From: Flavobacterium frigoritolerans
GTDB taxonomy: Bacteria; Bacteroidota; Bacteroidia; Flavobacteriales; Flavobacteriaceae
NCBI RefSeq assembly: GCF_025847275.1
Contig: NZ_JAOZEV010000010.1
Span: 110,541-174,540 of the forward strand
Direction: 5' to 3'
DNA length: 64,000 bases
In this document: positions 18,543-25,917 of the stretch, piece after piece
How positions within the stretch are numbered: position 1 is the stretch's first letter
How the letters are laid out: the number at the start of each line of letters is the position of its first letter
The notes under the pieces: generated by a model
What the model saw: the letters and a program-made list of their open reading frames with translations, nothing else
What the model was told of the DNA's origin: nothing
Database searches by the model: none
Translations under genes and position numbers: made by a program

Positions 18543-18597
18543 ATCGTGTCTAAAGCTGTCCTATTACTAAACAGTAACTGGTAGATCATAGTTTTAT

Positions 18598-19233
18598 TTA
18601 TTCTCTCAATTTCGTTTTTATATCTTCAGGAAACCACGGAGCGATACCTGTTTTTGCAAATTCTTTTTTTACACTTTCTATGTTGTACATTTTGCCAGAC
18701 ACTCCCTTTTCTTTCAGGTAGTTTTTATATTCCTTTTTCGAGAAAAAAGCTTCGGTTGTACTGTCTGTAACATTTATAACAAACCAGCGTTCTGGTATTA
18801 TAAATATTTTATGAATACTATCAGTAGGGTAAATTTGGATTTCATCAACGAAAGTTTTTATTTTAGAAGGTCCGTATGATATTACACCATATTTATCTAA
18901 AAACACATAATCTTTTGAAGTATATCCTTCAATAGTATCTCTCCTTCCAATGACTTTCCAAAAAATATAGGTTTTCTCTACTCCAATTTCTTTTTCTGTT
19001 ATTTCATTAGATATGTTTTGTTTTAATAAGTTGTTTTTTTCTAACCACCAGTTTTTTGTACTTGGGTCATACATTAATGTTATAGGCTTTAACAAAGGAA
19101 GAATGTGGAATTGACCAAAATGGTTAGTTGTATAAAAAGGATCTACATCTCTGTGTTCTTTTTTTAAAAAACAAGATGATACGAAACATAGCATAATAAC
19201 AACCATAAATGTAATACTGATTTTATTTTTCAT
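18598..19233 (-). CDS. Tandem lipoprotein paralog 3
   Basis: A 211-aa lipoprotein with lipobox VSSC. Ends are as in the family; the middle is the most divergent (LLKQNISNEITEKEIGVEK, FWKVIGRRDTIEGYTSKDY, GPSKIKTFVDEI). It has VTDSTTEAFF where the other copies have VADSTTEAFF. Exported, lipid-anchored, function unknown; part of the presumed operon running from the 213-aa gene. Confidence 0.85.
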   Translation of the reverse strand: MKNKISITFMVVIMLCFVSSCFLKKEHRDVDPFYTTNHFGQFHILPLLKPITLMYDPSTKNWWLEKNNLLKQNISNEITEKEIGVEKTYIFWKVIGRRDTIEGYTSKDYVFLDKYGVISYGPSKIKTFVDEIQIYPTDSIHKIFIIPERWFVINVTDSTTEAFFSKKEYKNYLKEKGVSGKMYNIESVKKEFAKTGIAPWFPEDIKTKLRE

Positions 19234-19235
19234 CT

Positions 19236-19295
19236 TTATTTAATTATCGTTTTCCAGTTTGCTTTTACTTGTAATTCGTCGCTTCCGCCTAGAAT
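19236..19295 (-). pseudogene. Remnant of the 213-aa gene's 3' end, spacer 3/4
   Basis: Reads ILGGSDELQVKANWKTIIK and stop with no interruption, the same as the intact gene apart from Ile for Val at the first position. Confidence 0.88.
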
Positions 19296-19350
19296 ATTAA
19301 GCCTCAAACTGTCCTGTTACTAAACAGTAACCGGTAGATCATAGCTTTAT

Positions 19351-19980
19351 TTATTCTCTCAGTTTCGTTTTTACATCTTCGGGAAACCACGGAGCAATAC
19401 CAGTTTTTGCAAATTCTTTTTTTAAACTTTCTATATTGTACATTTTGCCAGACACTCCCTTTTCTTTCAGGTAGTTTTTATATTCCTTTTTCGAGAAAAA
19501 AGCTTCGGTTGTACTGTCTGCTACATTTATAACAAACCAGCGTTCTGGTATTATAAATATTTTTTGAATACTATCGGTAGGGTAAATTTGGATTTCATCT
19601 GGTGTTGGCTTATCTTTTTTTGCATTCCAAGATGTTATTCCATACTTGTCGGTAAATACATAATCCTTTGCAGTATAGCTTTGAATGGTATCTTTCCATC
19701 CAAGTATATTACCATAAATATAGGTTTTATCGACTCCTATTTCTGTTAAAGTATTAATGGATATATTATGTTTTAATGAATGGTTATCTTCTAACCACCA
19801 CACTTTTGTACTTGGGTCATACATTAATGTTAGAGGCTTTAACAAAGGAAGGATATGGAACTGACCAAAATGGTTAGTTGTATAAAAAGGATCTACATCT
19901 TTGTGTGCTTTATTAAATATACAAGACACCAAGCATAACATAATAACAATCAGGAGTGCAATACTGGTTTTATTTTTCAT
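19351..19980 (-). CDS. Tandem lipoprotein paralog 4
   Basis: A 209-aa lipoprotein. The lipobox is LVSC, with one residue fewer than the VSSC of the other copies. Mature start NKAHKDVDPFYTTNHFGQF. The variable middle looks mosaic: ISINTLTEIGVDKTYIYG and KKDKPTPDEI resemble copies 1 and 5, while LGWKDTIQSYTAKDYVF resembles copy 2. Mosaicism of this kind suggests recombination between copies. The C-terminal constant block is intact. Confidence 0.85.
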   Translation of the reverse strand: MKNKTSIALLIVIMLCLVSCIFNKAHKDVDPFYTTNHFGQFHILPLLKPLTLMYDPSTKVWWLEDNHSLKHNISINTLTEIGVDKTYIYGNILGWKDTIQSYTAKDYVFTDKYGITSWNAKKDKPTPDEIQIYPTDSIQKIFIIPERWFVINVADSTTEAFFSKKEYKNYLKEKGVSGKMYNIESLKKEFAKTGIAPWFPEDVKTKLRE

Positions 19981-19982
19981 CT

Positions 19983-20042
19983 TTATTTAATTATCGTTTT
20001 CCAGTTTGCTTTTACTTGTAATTCGTCGCTTCCGCCTAGAAT
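19983..20042 (-). pseudogene. Remnant of the 213-aa gene's 3' end, spacer 4/5
   Basis: Uninterrupted ILGGSDELQVKANWKTIIK and stop, as in the 3/4 spacer. The stop is followed by AG and the ATG of copy 4. Confidence 0.88.
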
Positions 20043-20097
20043 ATTAAGCCTAAAACTGTCCTATTACTAAATGGTAACTAGTAGATCATCGCTTTAT

Positions 20098-20733
20098 TTA
20101 TTCTCTCAGTTTTGTTTTTATATCTTCAGGAAACCACGGAGCGATACCTGTTTTTGCAAATTCTTTTTTTACACTTTCTATATTGTACATTTTGCCAGAT
20201 ACTCCCTTTTCTTTCAAGTAGTTTTTATATTCTTTTTTCGAAAAAAAAGCTTCGGTTGTACTGTCTGCTACATTTATAACAAACCAGCGTTCTGGTATCA
20301 TAAATATTTTATGAATACTATCAGTAGGGTAAATTTGGATTTCATCCGGTGTTGGCTTATCCTTTTTGGAGTTAAAAGTAATTGAGCCAAACTTATTCAA
20401 AAATAAATAGTCTTCTGGTTGATATGTTTCTATGTAATCCTTCCTTTCAAATAATTTACCATAAATATAGGTTTTATCGATTCCAATTTCTGTTAATGAA
20501 TCAATAAACATATTTTGTTTTAAAATATGTTTATTATCTTGTAGCAACCAAACTTTTGTACTAGGATCATACGATAAAGTTATTGGTTTTGCTAAAGGAA
20601 GGAGATGAAATTGACCAAAATGATTAGTTGTATAAAAAGGATCTACATCTTTGTGTTCTTTTTTAAAAATACATGACGATACGAAACATAGCATAATAGC
20701 AACGCTAAGTGTAATACTGATTTTGTTTTTCAT
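20098..20733 (-). CDS. Tandem lipoprotein paralog 5 (first in the array)
   Basis: A 211-aa lipoprotein with lipobox VSSC, FKKEHKDVDPFYTTNHFG at the mature start, middle LFERKDYIETYQPEDYLFLNKFG (closest to copy 1), and the constant C-terminal block. It starts 2 bases after the stop codon of the intact 213-aa gene, so translation is probably coupled. As the only copy next to the intact partner, it is the best candidate for the cognate partner of that protein. Confidence 0.87.
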   Translation of the reverse strand: MKNKISITLSVAIMLCFVSSCIFKKEHKDVDPFYTTNHFGQFHLLPLAKPITLSYDPSTKVWLLQDNKHILKQNMFIDSLTEIGIDKTYIYGKLFERKDYIETYQPEDYLFLNKFGSITFNSKKDKPTPDEIQIYPTDSIHKIFMIPERWFVINVADSTTEAFFSKKEYKNYLKEKGVSGKMYNIESVKKEFAKTGIAPWFPEDIKTKLRE

Positions 20734-20735
20734 CT

Positions 20736-21377
20736 TTATTTAATTATTGTTTTCCAATTTGCCTTTACTTGTAATTCGTCGCTTCCGCCTAGAACATCGT
20801 GGTACATAAAACCCAATACACAGCATATAGCGTTGTATTCCATAGAACGATTTCCCCAAGACGGGCGCAAATCTAATGTGTCAGTTAAATTATAAAATAA
20901 TGTAATATATCCATTGCTATCAGCAATATAATTGCAATTTACATTTACTGATCGAACTGCCCAAGTTAATTCATCAAATGCCATTTCCCAAGTAGCACTA
21001 TATTCCGTTCTCCATTTCCAAAACTCTAAGGCTTGTCTCCACATTTCGCCTCTGGCTCGTTGTCCACCAAGTTGAATCCCAAAAGGGAGAACTTTATCAA
21101 TTATTTTTTTTATCTTATAATCATTTCTTTTTTTTATTTCCGTTACTATTTCCCTTTGTTTATTAAGAATTGCTAGATCTTTCTTTACTTTATTGAGAAT
21201 TTCTCCCGAAAGCTGAACTGAGCTACTTTGCAATATAGAATGAAATCCTACACCAAAAATATTTTCTGCTTGTGTTGGGTTAATTCCTAAATATTTACAT
21301 GCGGCGTTAAATAATGCTCTCCTTGCATCTGTTCCCCAGCCTGGGTCTGTTCCGTAATAATTTCTAAATTCTGTCAT
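20736..21377 (-). CDS. Unrecognised 213-aa protein, candidate effector heading the lipoprotein array
   Basis: No family recognised with confidence. The protein has no signal peptide and no membrane helix. N-terminus: YGTDPGWGTDARRALFNAA, then a helical, Lys-rich stretch (about 60-95) and a Trp-rich core (MWRQALEFWKWRTEYSATWEM). The C-terminal ~60 residues (FYNLTDTLDLRPSWGNRS, then YHDVLGGSDELQVKANW) end in a motif of the type I associate with C-termini of Bacteroidota polymorphic toxins, though I cannot name the family. Gene order (soluble protein, then lipoproteins 2 bases later) fits an effector-immunity pair. Alternative: a cytosolic partner of a surface lipoprotein family. Confidence 0.75.
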   Translation of the reverse strand: MTEFRNYYGTDPGWGTDARRALFNAACKYLGINPTQAENIFGVGFHSILQSSSVQLSGEILNKVKKDLAILNKQREIVTEIKKRNDYKIKKIIDKVLPFGIQLGGQRARGEMWRQALEFWKWRTEYSATWEMAFDELTWAVRSVNVNCNYIADSNGYITLFYNLTDTLDLRPSWGNRSMEYNAICCVLGFMYHDVLGGSDELQVKANWKTIIK

Positions 21378-21496
21378 TAAGTTTGTTTTTTATATTTTGT
21401 TTCAATGCCTGTTAATTTGCATATATGCGAAATAAATCTTCGTGTACACTCCTATTTAGGAATATTAATGAAGAGCTACTTTATTTTGACTTGATT

Positions 21497-21526
21497 CAAA
21501 TATATTATTTTTTTTCTTACAAACAA
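21497..21526 (-). promoter_or_regulatory. Bacteroidota promoter for the effector-lipoprotein operon
   Basis: On the minus strand a TTTG at 21523-21526 is followed, 18 bases later, by TATATTTG at 21497-21504. Both boxes match the Bacteroidota consensus and the spacing is normal. The start codon is about 120 bases downstream. No such boxes were found between the tandem copies, so the whole array is probably one operon. Confidence 0.6.
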
Positions 21527-21729
21527 ACTGGTTATTGTTTATCTACAACTGTTTTTTCTTACTTAAATGATTTAATACATCATTATTTAACTATTCTTGT
21601 ATTCTAATAGTTTTGTATAAGTAAGTCAAAAGTTTAAAAAAAGAAAGGATATTTCACACAAATGATTATTATAAATCATCAATAAATAACATAAATTTCC
21701 GTAATTTACCTTATAATTATATTCGACTG

Positions 21730-21873
21730 ATGACAGCTACAGCACCAAACCATAAAATAGATCCGGGTCGCAACACAAAACGTTTCCGTGAAATGAAAGG
21801 AATCAAACAGGATGCTTTAACATACGTTCTTAACGATGATTGCAATCTGCAAAAAATTCCTTTATTAGAGTAG
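21730..21873 (+). pseudogene. Degraded XRE-type helix-turn-helix regulator
   Basis: Forty-seven codons from ATG read PGRNTKRFREMKGIKQDAL then VLNDDCNLQKIPLLE and a TAG, after which the same frame continues KEIIE. This is the start of a common Bacteroidota XRE regulator (R..R..R.MKG.KQ..LA...GDDWNQKKIS.LE.KE.I.). The stop interrupts the conserved LLEQKE segment and no C-terminal part is recognisable. The remaining bases of the 21378-21997 gap hold only the operon promoter and AT-rich sequence. Confidence 0.75.
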
Positions 21874-21997
21874 AAAGAGATAATTGAAACTCCCCTAATC
21901 TATCTTCAGAGGATTAATCTAACAATACCTTATTTTTTTAATATTAAAAACTATATTAGTTGAGCCTTTTTATAGTCAATACATAAACCAAACATAT

Positions 21998-22885
21998 ATG
22001 AAATCAACTTCTTTTAGCATATTATTTCTTTTATCGATAGTTTTATTTTCTTGTAACTCTAGCAACGGTGATGCAAATTATGCTGTTTCAGCAGATGCTA
22101 CATTATCTGAAGCACCAGCATCTTTAGAGTCTGTAGCAGAACTGTCAATGCCCGAAAAAGACAAAGTAACTGAGAAAGATGATGCAGTACTTAAAACTGT
22201 TGAACCTGTATTAATTAAAAAGAAAATAATAAAAGATGGAAACATTTCAGTTAAAACAAATGATATTGCTGTAAGCAAAAAAAACATAGACGAATTGTTG
22301 AAAAAACTAAACGCCTATTATGAAACTGAAGATCTTCAAAATAACGATCAGGCAATCTCTTACAATTTAAAAATAAGAGTTCCTGCGGATAATTTCGAAA
22401 AACTGATTTCAAGTATCGAAAACGGCAAAGATGAACTTACAAGTAAAAGCATCCAAGCTAGAGATGTAACCGAAGAATTTGTTGATATTACAACTCGTTT
22501 AGCCAATAAAAGAGACTATTTAAAACGCTATAAAGAATTACTTTCAAAAGCTTCAACAGTAAAAGATATTCTGGCAATCGAGGAAAACATTCGAGTAATC
22601 GAAGAGGAAATAGAAAGCAAAGAAGGACGTTTGAAATACCTTAGCGATCAAGTTTCATTTAGTACTTTGGCTTTAAACTTATATAAAGAAAAAGAATACG
22701 TTTACAAGCCACAAGCACAAGACAAATTTTCGGAAAGAATTAAAAATTCTATTAGTGAGGGATGGACTTCTATTGTTGATTTCTTACTTTGGACTATTGC
22801 AATTTGGCCATTTATCATCTTAATTACTGGTATTGTATATATTGTCCGAAAAATTAGAAGAAAACGCAAAAACAAAGTACAATAA
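21998..22885 (+). CDS. DUF4349 family lipoprotein
   Basis: A 295-aa protein: lipobox LFSC at the N-terminus, a flexible acidic/Ala-rich linker to about residue 65, a DUF4349 domain (IIKDGNISVKTNDI ... YNLKIRVPADNFEKLISSI ... RDVTEEFVDITTRLANK), a coiled coil at about 180-215 (AIEENIRVIEEEIESKEGRL), and one C-terminal membrane helix at about 262-283 followed by a basic tail. The family is widespread, membrane-anchored and without known activity. The next gene starts 9 bases downstream. Confidence 0.85.
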   Translation: MKSTSFSILFLLSIVLFSCNSSNGDANYAVSADATLSEAPASLESVAELSMPEKDKVTEKDDAVLKTVEPVLIKKKIIKDGNISVKTNDIAVSKKNIDELLKKLNAYYETEDLQNNDQAISYNLKIRVPADNFEKLISSIENGKDELTSKSIQARDVTEEFVDITTRLANKRDYLKRYKELLSKASTVKDILAIEENIRVIEEEIESKEGRLKYLSDQVSFSTLALNLYKEKEYVYKPQAQDKFSERIKNSISEGWTSIVDFLLWTIAIWPFIILITGIVYIVRKIRRKRKNKVQ

Positions 22886-22894
22886 TAGGATGCA

Positions 22895-23326
22895 ATGAAA
22901 ATCAGAGAGATCAGAAAAAGTGACCTTGACTCTTTAAGAAATATATTTCTTAAAGAAAGACAAACAACATTTTCGTGGGTGGATACGGCTACATTTAGTT
23001 TACAGGATTTTGATGTAGAAACAGAAGCAGAATATATCCTAATCGCAATTTCGGATAATATTGTGATGGGATTTATTTCGATGTGGGTTGAAGACAATTT
23101 TATTCATCATTTGTATGTAGATCAAAAGTACCATAGAAAAGGTATGGGAACTCAGTTATTGAAAGCTGCTCTTAATAAATCCGATTTTCCTGTTACTTTA
23201 AAATGTCTGGAGAATAATACACTAGCAGTAAATTTCTATAAGAATAAAGGCTTTATCGAAAAAGAGAAAGGACAATCTGAACAAGGAACATATATTCTAT
23301 TTCAATTATTGAAAAATGTAGAATAA
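22895..23326 (+). CDS. GNAT family N-acetyltransferase
   Basis: A 143-aa acetyltransferase. The acetyl-CoA-binding motif A is HHLYVDQKYHRKGMGTQLL (pattern V.p..RG.G..L), preceded by MGFISMWVEDNFI and followed by LKCLENNTLAVNFYKNKGF, the usual motif B. The acceptor substrate is unknown. It follows the DUF4349 gene by 9 bases and is probably on its transcript. Confidence 0.9.
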   Translation: MKIREIRKSDLDSLRNIFLKERQTTFSWVDTATFSLQDFDVETEAEYILIAISDNIVMGFISMWVEDNFIHHLYVDQKYHRKGMGTQLLKAALNKSDFPVTLKCLENNTLAVNFYKNKGFIEKEKGQSEQGTYILFQLLKNVE

Positions 23327-23525
23327 TATCATCTCGATTCTATTGTTTTCTGATAAAACAGACAAAGAACAATTCTGAAAACATTTAATTTCGCATTATT
23401 TAATTTCTGTTAAATCTTGACTAAAGAAATCCTTAGTTTATAGTTTAATAACCTAGATATACTAGTCTTAAAATCCACTTTCATAACAAATAGACATAAG
23501 GAAAAATGAAAAAATTATATCATTT

Positions 23526-23861
23526 ATGAAATACAAAAAAACTTTAATTACGTTTCTGTTATTCATCCTATTTTATATACTATTTATCTCCCCATTCTTA
23601 ATAAATTCCTGGGGATATATAATTGATAAAAATTACCACATCCCAAAAGAATCTAACCTGTTTATCTTTAACGCTACCGTCATGCAAAATGGTTCTAGCG
23701 ATGCTTGGATATATGGAGAAGACTACAATTATTATTATTACAACGGAGGCTTAAAATCCGAAGATATTATCTCGATATCCAAGAAAAAAATAAAAAACTG
23801 TCCCGATTTTAATTCTGTAAATATATCTTCTTGGTGTGGAGTAAAATCTACTACAGAATAG
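23526..23861 (+). CDS. Hypothetical membrane-anchored protein
   Basis: A 111-aa protein of no recognised family. One hydrophobic helix at residues 9-28, then a short polar domain rich in Tyr (GEDYNYYYYNGGL) with two Cys (about 94 and 105). The start at 23526 is the first in-frame ATG; nearby upstream ATGs are in other frames. The topology suggests an N-in anchor with an exported domain. Confidence 0.6.
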   Translation: MKYKKTLITFLLFILFYILFISPFLINSWGYIIDKNYHIPKESNLFIFNATVMQNGSSDAWIYGEDYNYYYYNGGLKSEDIISISKKKIKNCPDFNSVNISSWCGVKSTTE

Positions 23862-23947
23862 GTTTTTAATTACCCGATGCAAACATAAATACCTTTAAAA
23901 ATTTTAGCCAATATCCATAACAATAAAAGCTATTCACAAAACTAATT

Positions 23948-24406
23948 ATGAGAACATTTCAAAATGAAATAATAATGGAGTTGCTAAATGCCATGGATGA
24001 ATTTATGACTACAGCAGAACGACTAATTAATAAAATAATCAATGAAACGAATCAACCTGAAATTGAAGCAATCAAAAAAGGGAGTTATGACGAAATTGAA
24101 AATGCCGATTTTTTAAACAACAAAAAAACATTATCCGATAATTGGTTTTATGATGTACATGGGGAACATTGTATGTTTGAAAATACAATAACGGGACAAA
24201 CTCTAGAAGTTTCTCTAGGTCATAAAGAGCATATTGAGAATTTAGATCCTTACTTTTTCTATAATTTCCTTAAAACAACTAAGCATCTTACACATCTTAC
24301 CAAACATTTTGAAAGTCCTTTTAAAGATATGCTGAATTTATTTGAAGATCTTGAACAGAAAAAATTATTAAAACATATTCATAGAATCGAATATAGAAAA
24401 TATTGA
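23948..24406 (+). CDS. DUF6896-like protein, possible orphan immunity protein
   Basis: A 152-aa soluble protein. The central block VHGEHCMFENTITGQTLEVSLG followed by NLDPYFFYNFLKTTKHL resembles DUF6896, a family I recall from toxin-immunity neighbourhoods; the assignment is from memory and moderate. No toxin gene is adjacent. The start at 23948 gives MRTFQNEIIM; a second Met ten residues later is also possible. Confidence 0.65.
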   Translation: MRTFQNEIIMELLNAMDEFMTTAERLINKIINETNQPEIEAIKKGSYDEIENADFLNNKKTLSDNWFYDVHGEHCMFENTITGQTLEVSLGHKEHIENLDPYFFYNFLKTTKHLTHLTKHFESPFKDMLNLFEDLEQKKLLKHIHRIEYRKY

Positions 24407-24505
24407 CAATTTATCTGATTCGCCCTCAACTATCGCAAATTAAAGTATTAGGATAAGTATTAATTTATTTTCATAATTTCACTTTTATTTTAAAACCAAA
24501 ATGTC

Positions 24506-25045
24506 ATGAAATTAGATTTTAGTAAATTCCCAAAACTAGAAACTCAAAGATTAATTTTGAGGAATCTCGAAAATCAGGATTTCGAACGCATCCATAAATT
24601 ACATTCTGATCCAATTGTTAACTCATTTGTAGGCAGAGATAATTCTTCTAATTTAGAAAAAGCAAAGGCTTACATCATTCGAATGAATAATTTGATTGCA
24701 AAAAATGAATGTCTTTATTGGGTAATCACAACAAAAGAAAAAAATGATTTAATAGGTTCTGTTTGTCTTTGGAATTTTGACCTTGAGAATAAAATTGTCG
24801 AAATTGGTTACGAAATGTTATCGCAATACCAAGGAAAAGGTTTTATGTCAGAAGCTTTAAAAGAAGTTGTAAAACATGCTTTTGAAGAAATAAACTCGAC
24901 TATAATAACTGCATTTCCTTCCTCAGACAATGTCAATTCGGTATCAATTTTAAAAAAACTTAATTTTGTACATGAAGATAAACCCTATAATAACACACAT
25001 CAAAATATAGCAAATTTGGTAACGTATACATTGAGAAACGTATAA
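24506..25045 (+). CDS. RimJ/RimL-type GNAT acetyltransferase
   Basis: A 179-aa protein of the GNAT_3 (RimJ/RimL) type. It opens FPKLETQRLILRNLENQDFERI, has LIGSVCLWNFDLENKIVEIGYEM in the core, the acetyl-CoA motif LSQYQGKGFMSEAL, and ends with SDNVNSVSILKKLNFVHE. Such enzymes acetylate N-terminal amines of proteins or small molecules; the target here is unknown. It lies 33 bases before a methyltransferase gene and may share its transcript. Confidence 0.9.
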   Translation: MKLDFSKFPKLETQRLILRNLENQDFERIHKLHSDPIVNSFVGRDNSSNLEKAKAYIIRMNNLIAKNECLYWVITTKEKNDLIGSVCLWNFDLENKIVEIGYEMLSQYQGKGFMSEALKEVVKHAFEEINSTIITAFPSSDNVNSVSILKKLNFVHEDKPYNNTHQNIANLVTYTLRNV

Positions 25046-25078
25046 GAAAACCCTCCGCTACAAAAAAAAATACCACAC

Positions 25079-25813
25079 ATGAAACAAAATAAATACGACG
25101 ACAAATCTTTTTTTGAAAATTATGGCAAAATGCCCCGTTCTGCCGAAGGATTAAATGCTGCTGGCGAATGGTACATTTTACGCGAAATGCTACCTGAATT
25201 TAAAGATAAAAATGTGCTAGACCTTGGATGCGGATATGGCTGGCATTGCATTTATGCCAAAGAGCAAGGCGCTGAAAAAGTTCTAGGTATCGATTTATCT
25301 CAAAAAATGATTGAAAAAGCCAAAGAGAATTCGAAAGACTTAGTCATAGATTACAGACAAATGGCAATTGAAGATATCGACTTTAAGCCCGAAGAATTTG
25401 ATGTTGTCATTAGTTCACTAGCATTTCATTATGTAAAAAATCTAAAAGTCATTTTTGATAAAATCAATGCCTATCTTAAAAAAGGCGGGAACTTTGTTTT
25501 TTCAATGGAGCATCCAGCTTTTACCTCCCGACCAGAACAAGATTGGTTTACCGACTCAGATGGCAATCGCCTGCACTGGCCAATAGATAATTATCAGGAT
25601 GAAGGCATAAGACACACTCAATTTCTAGGTCACGAAGTAATTAAATACCACCGAACTTTTGAAACTATTGTAAACACATTAATTAATTCCAATTTTACTA
25701 TTAAACAAATATCCGAGCCTAAACCTTCACAGGAAATATTAGAGAAATACCCTGAAATGGTTGATGAAGCAAGAAGACCAATTTTTATATTGATATCGGC
25801 AGTTAAGAATTAA
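25079..25813 (+). CDS. Class I SAM-dependent methyltransferase
   Basis: A 244-aa methyltransferase of the Methyltransf_11/25 type. SAM motif I is VLDLGCGYGWHCIYAKEQGA, followed by VLGIDLSQKMIEKAK and FDVVISSLAFHYVKN. The central MEHPAF and C-terminal PSQEILEKYPEM are typical of a subgroup that methylates small molecules. Substrate unknown. Probably cotranscribed with the GNAT just upstream. Confidence 0.9.
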   Translation: MKQNKYDDKSFFENYGKMPRSAEGLNAAGEWYILREMLPEFKDKNVLDLGCGYGWHCIYAKEQGAEKVLGIDLSQKMIEKAKENSKDLVIDYRQMAIEDIDFKPEEFDVVISSLAFHYVKNLKVIFDKINAYLKKGGNFVFSMEHPAFTSRPEQDWFTDSDGNRLHWPIDNYQDEGIRHTQFLGHEVIKYHRTFETIVNTLINSNFTIKQISEPKPSQEILEKYPEMVDEARRPIFILISAVKN

Positions 25814-25917
25814 ACTTAGTATTTAAATAAAATAATTGTCTGAATAGTAAAACATTGACATTATGATCTTTTGTAACAAAAGAATTCATATTACGTCATA
25901 TAAAAAAATCATCAATC

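Larger units (their letters stand above)
17046..20735 (-). repeat. Tandem array of five ~750-bp units, each a lipoprotein gene plus spacer
   Basis: Gene-to-gene periods are 753, 750, 753 and 747 bases. Each unit holds one lipoprotein paralog, a downstream segment (ACTGTCCTATTACTAAACAG in several copies), and upstream a ~60-base stretch matching the 3' end of the 213-aa gene at 20736-21377. The left edge of the array is seen near 17046 and the right edge is the real end of the 213-aa gene. Tandem duplication by unequal recombination is the simplest origin. Confidence 0.92.

Noticed and set aside
21425..21607. 60-aa plus-strand frame upstream of the array
   Set aside because: AT-rich, aromatic-rich translation, and it covers the promoter of the divergent operon.
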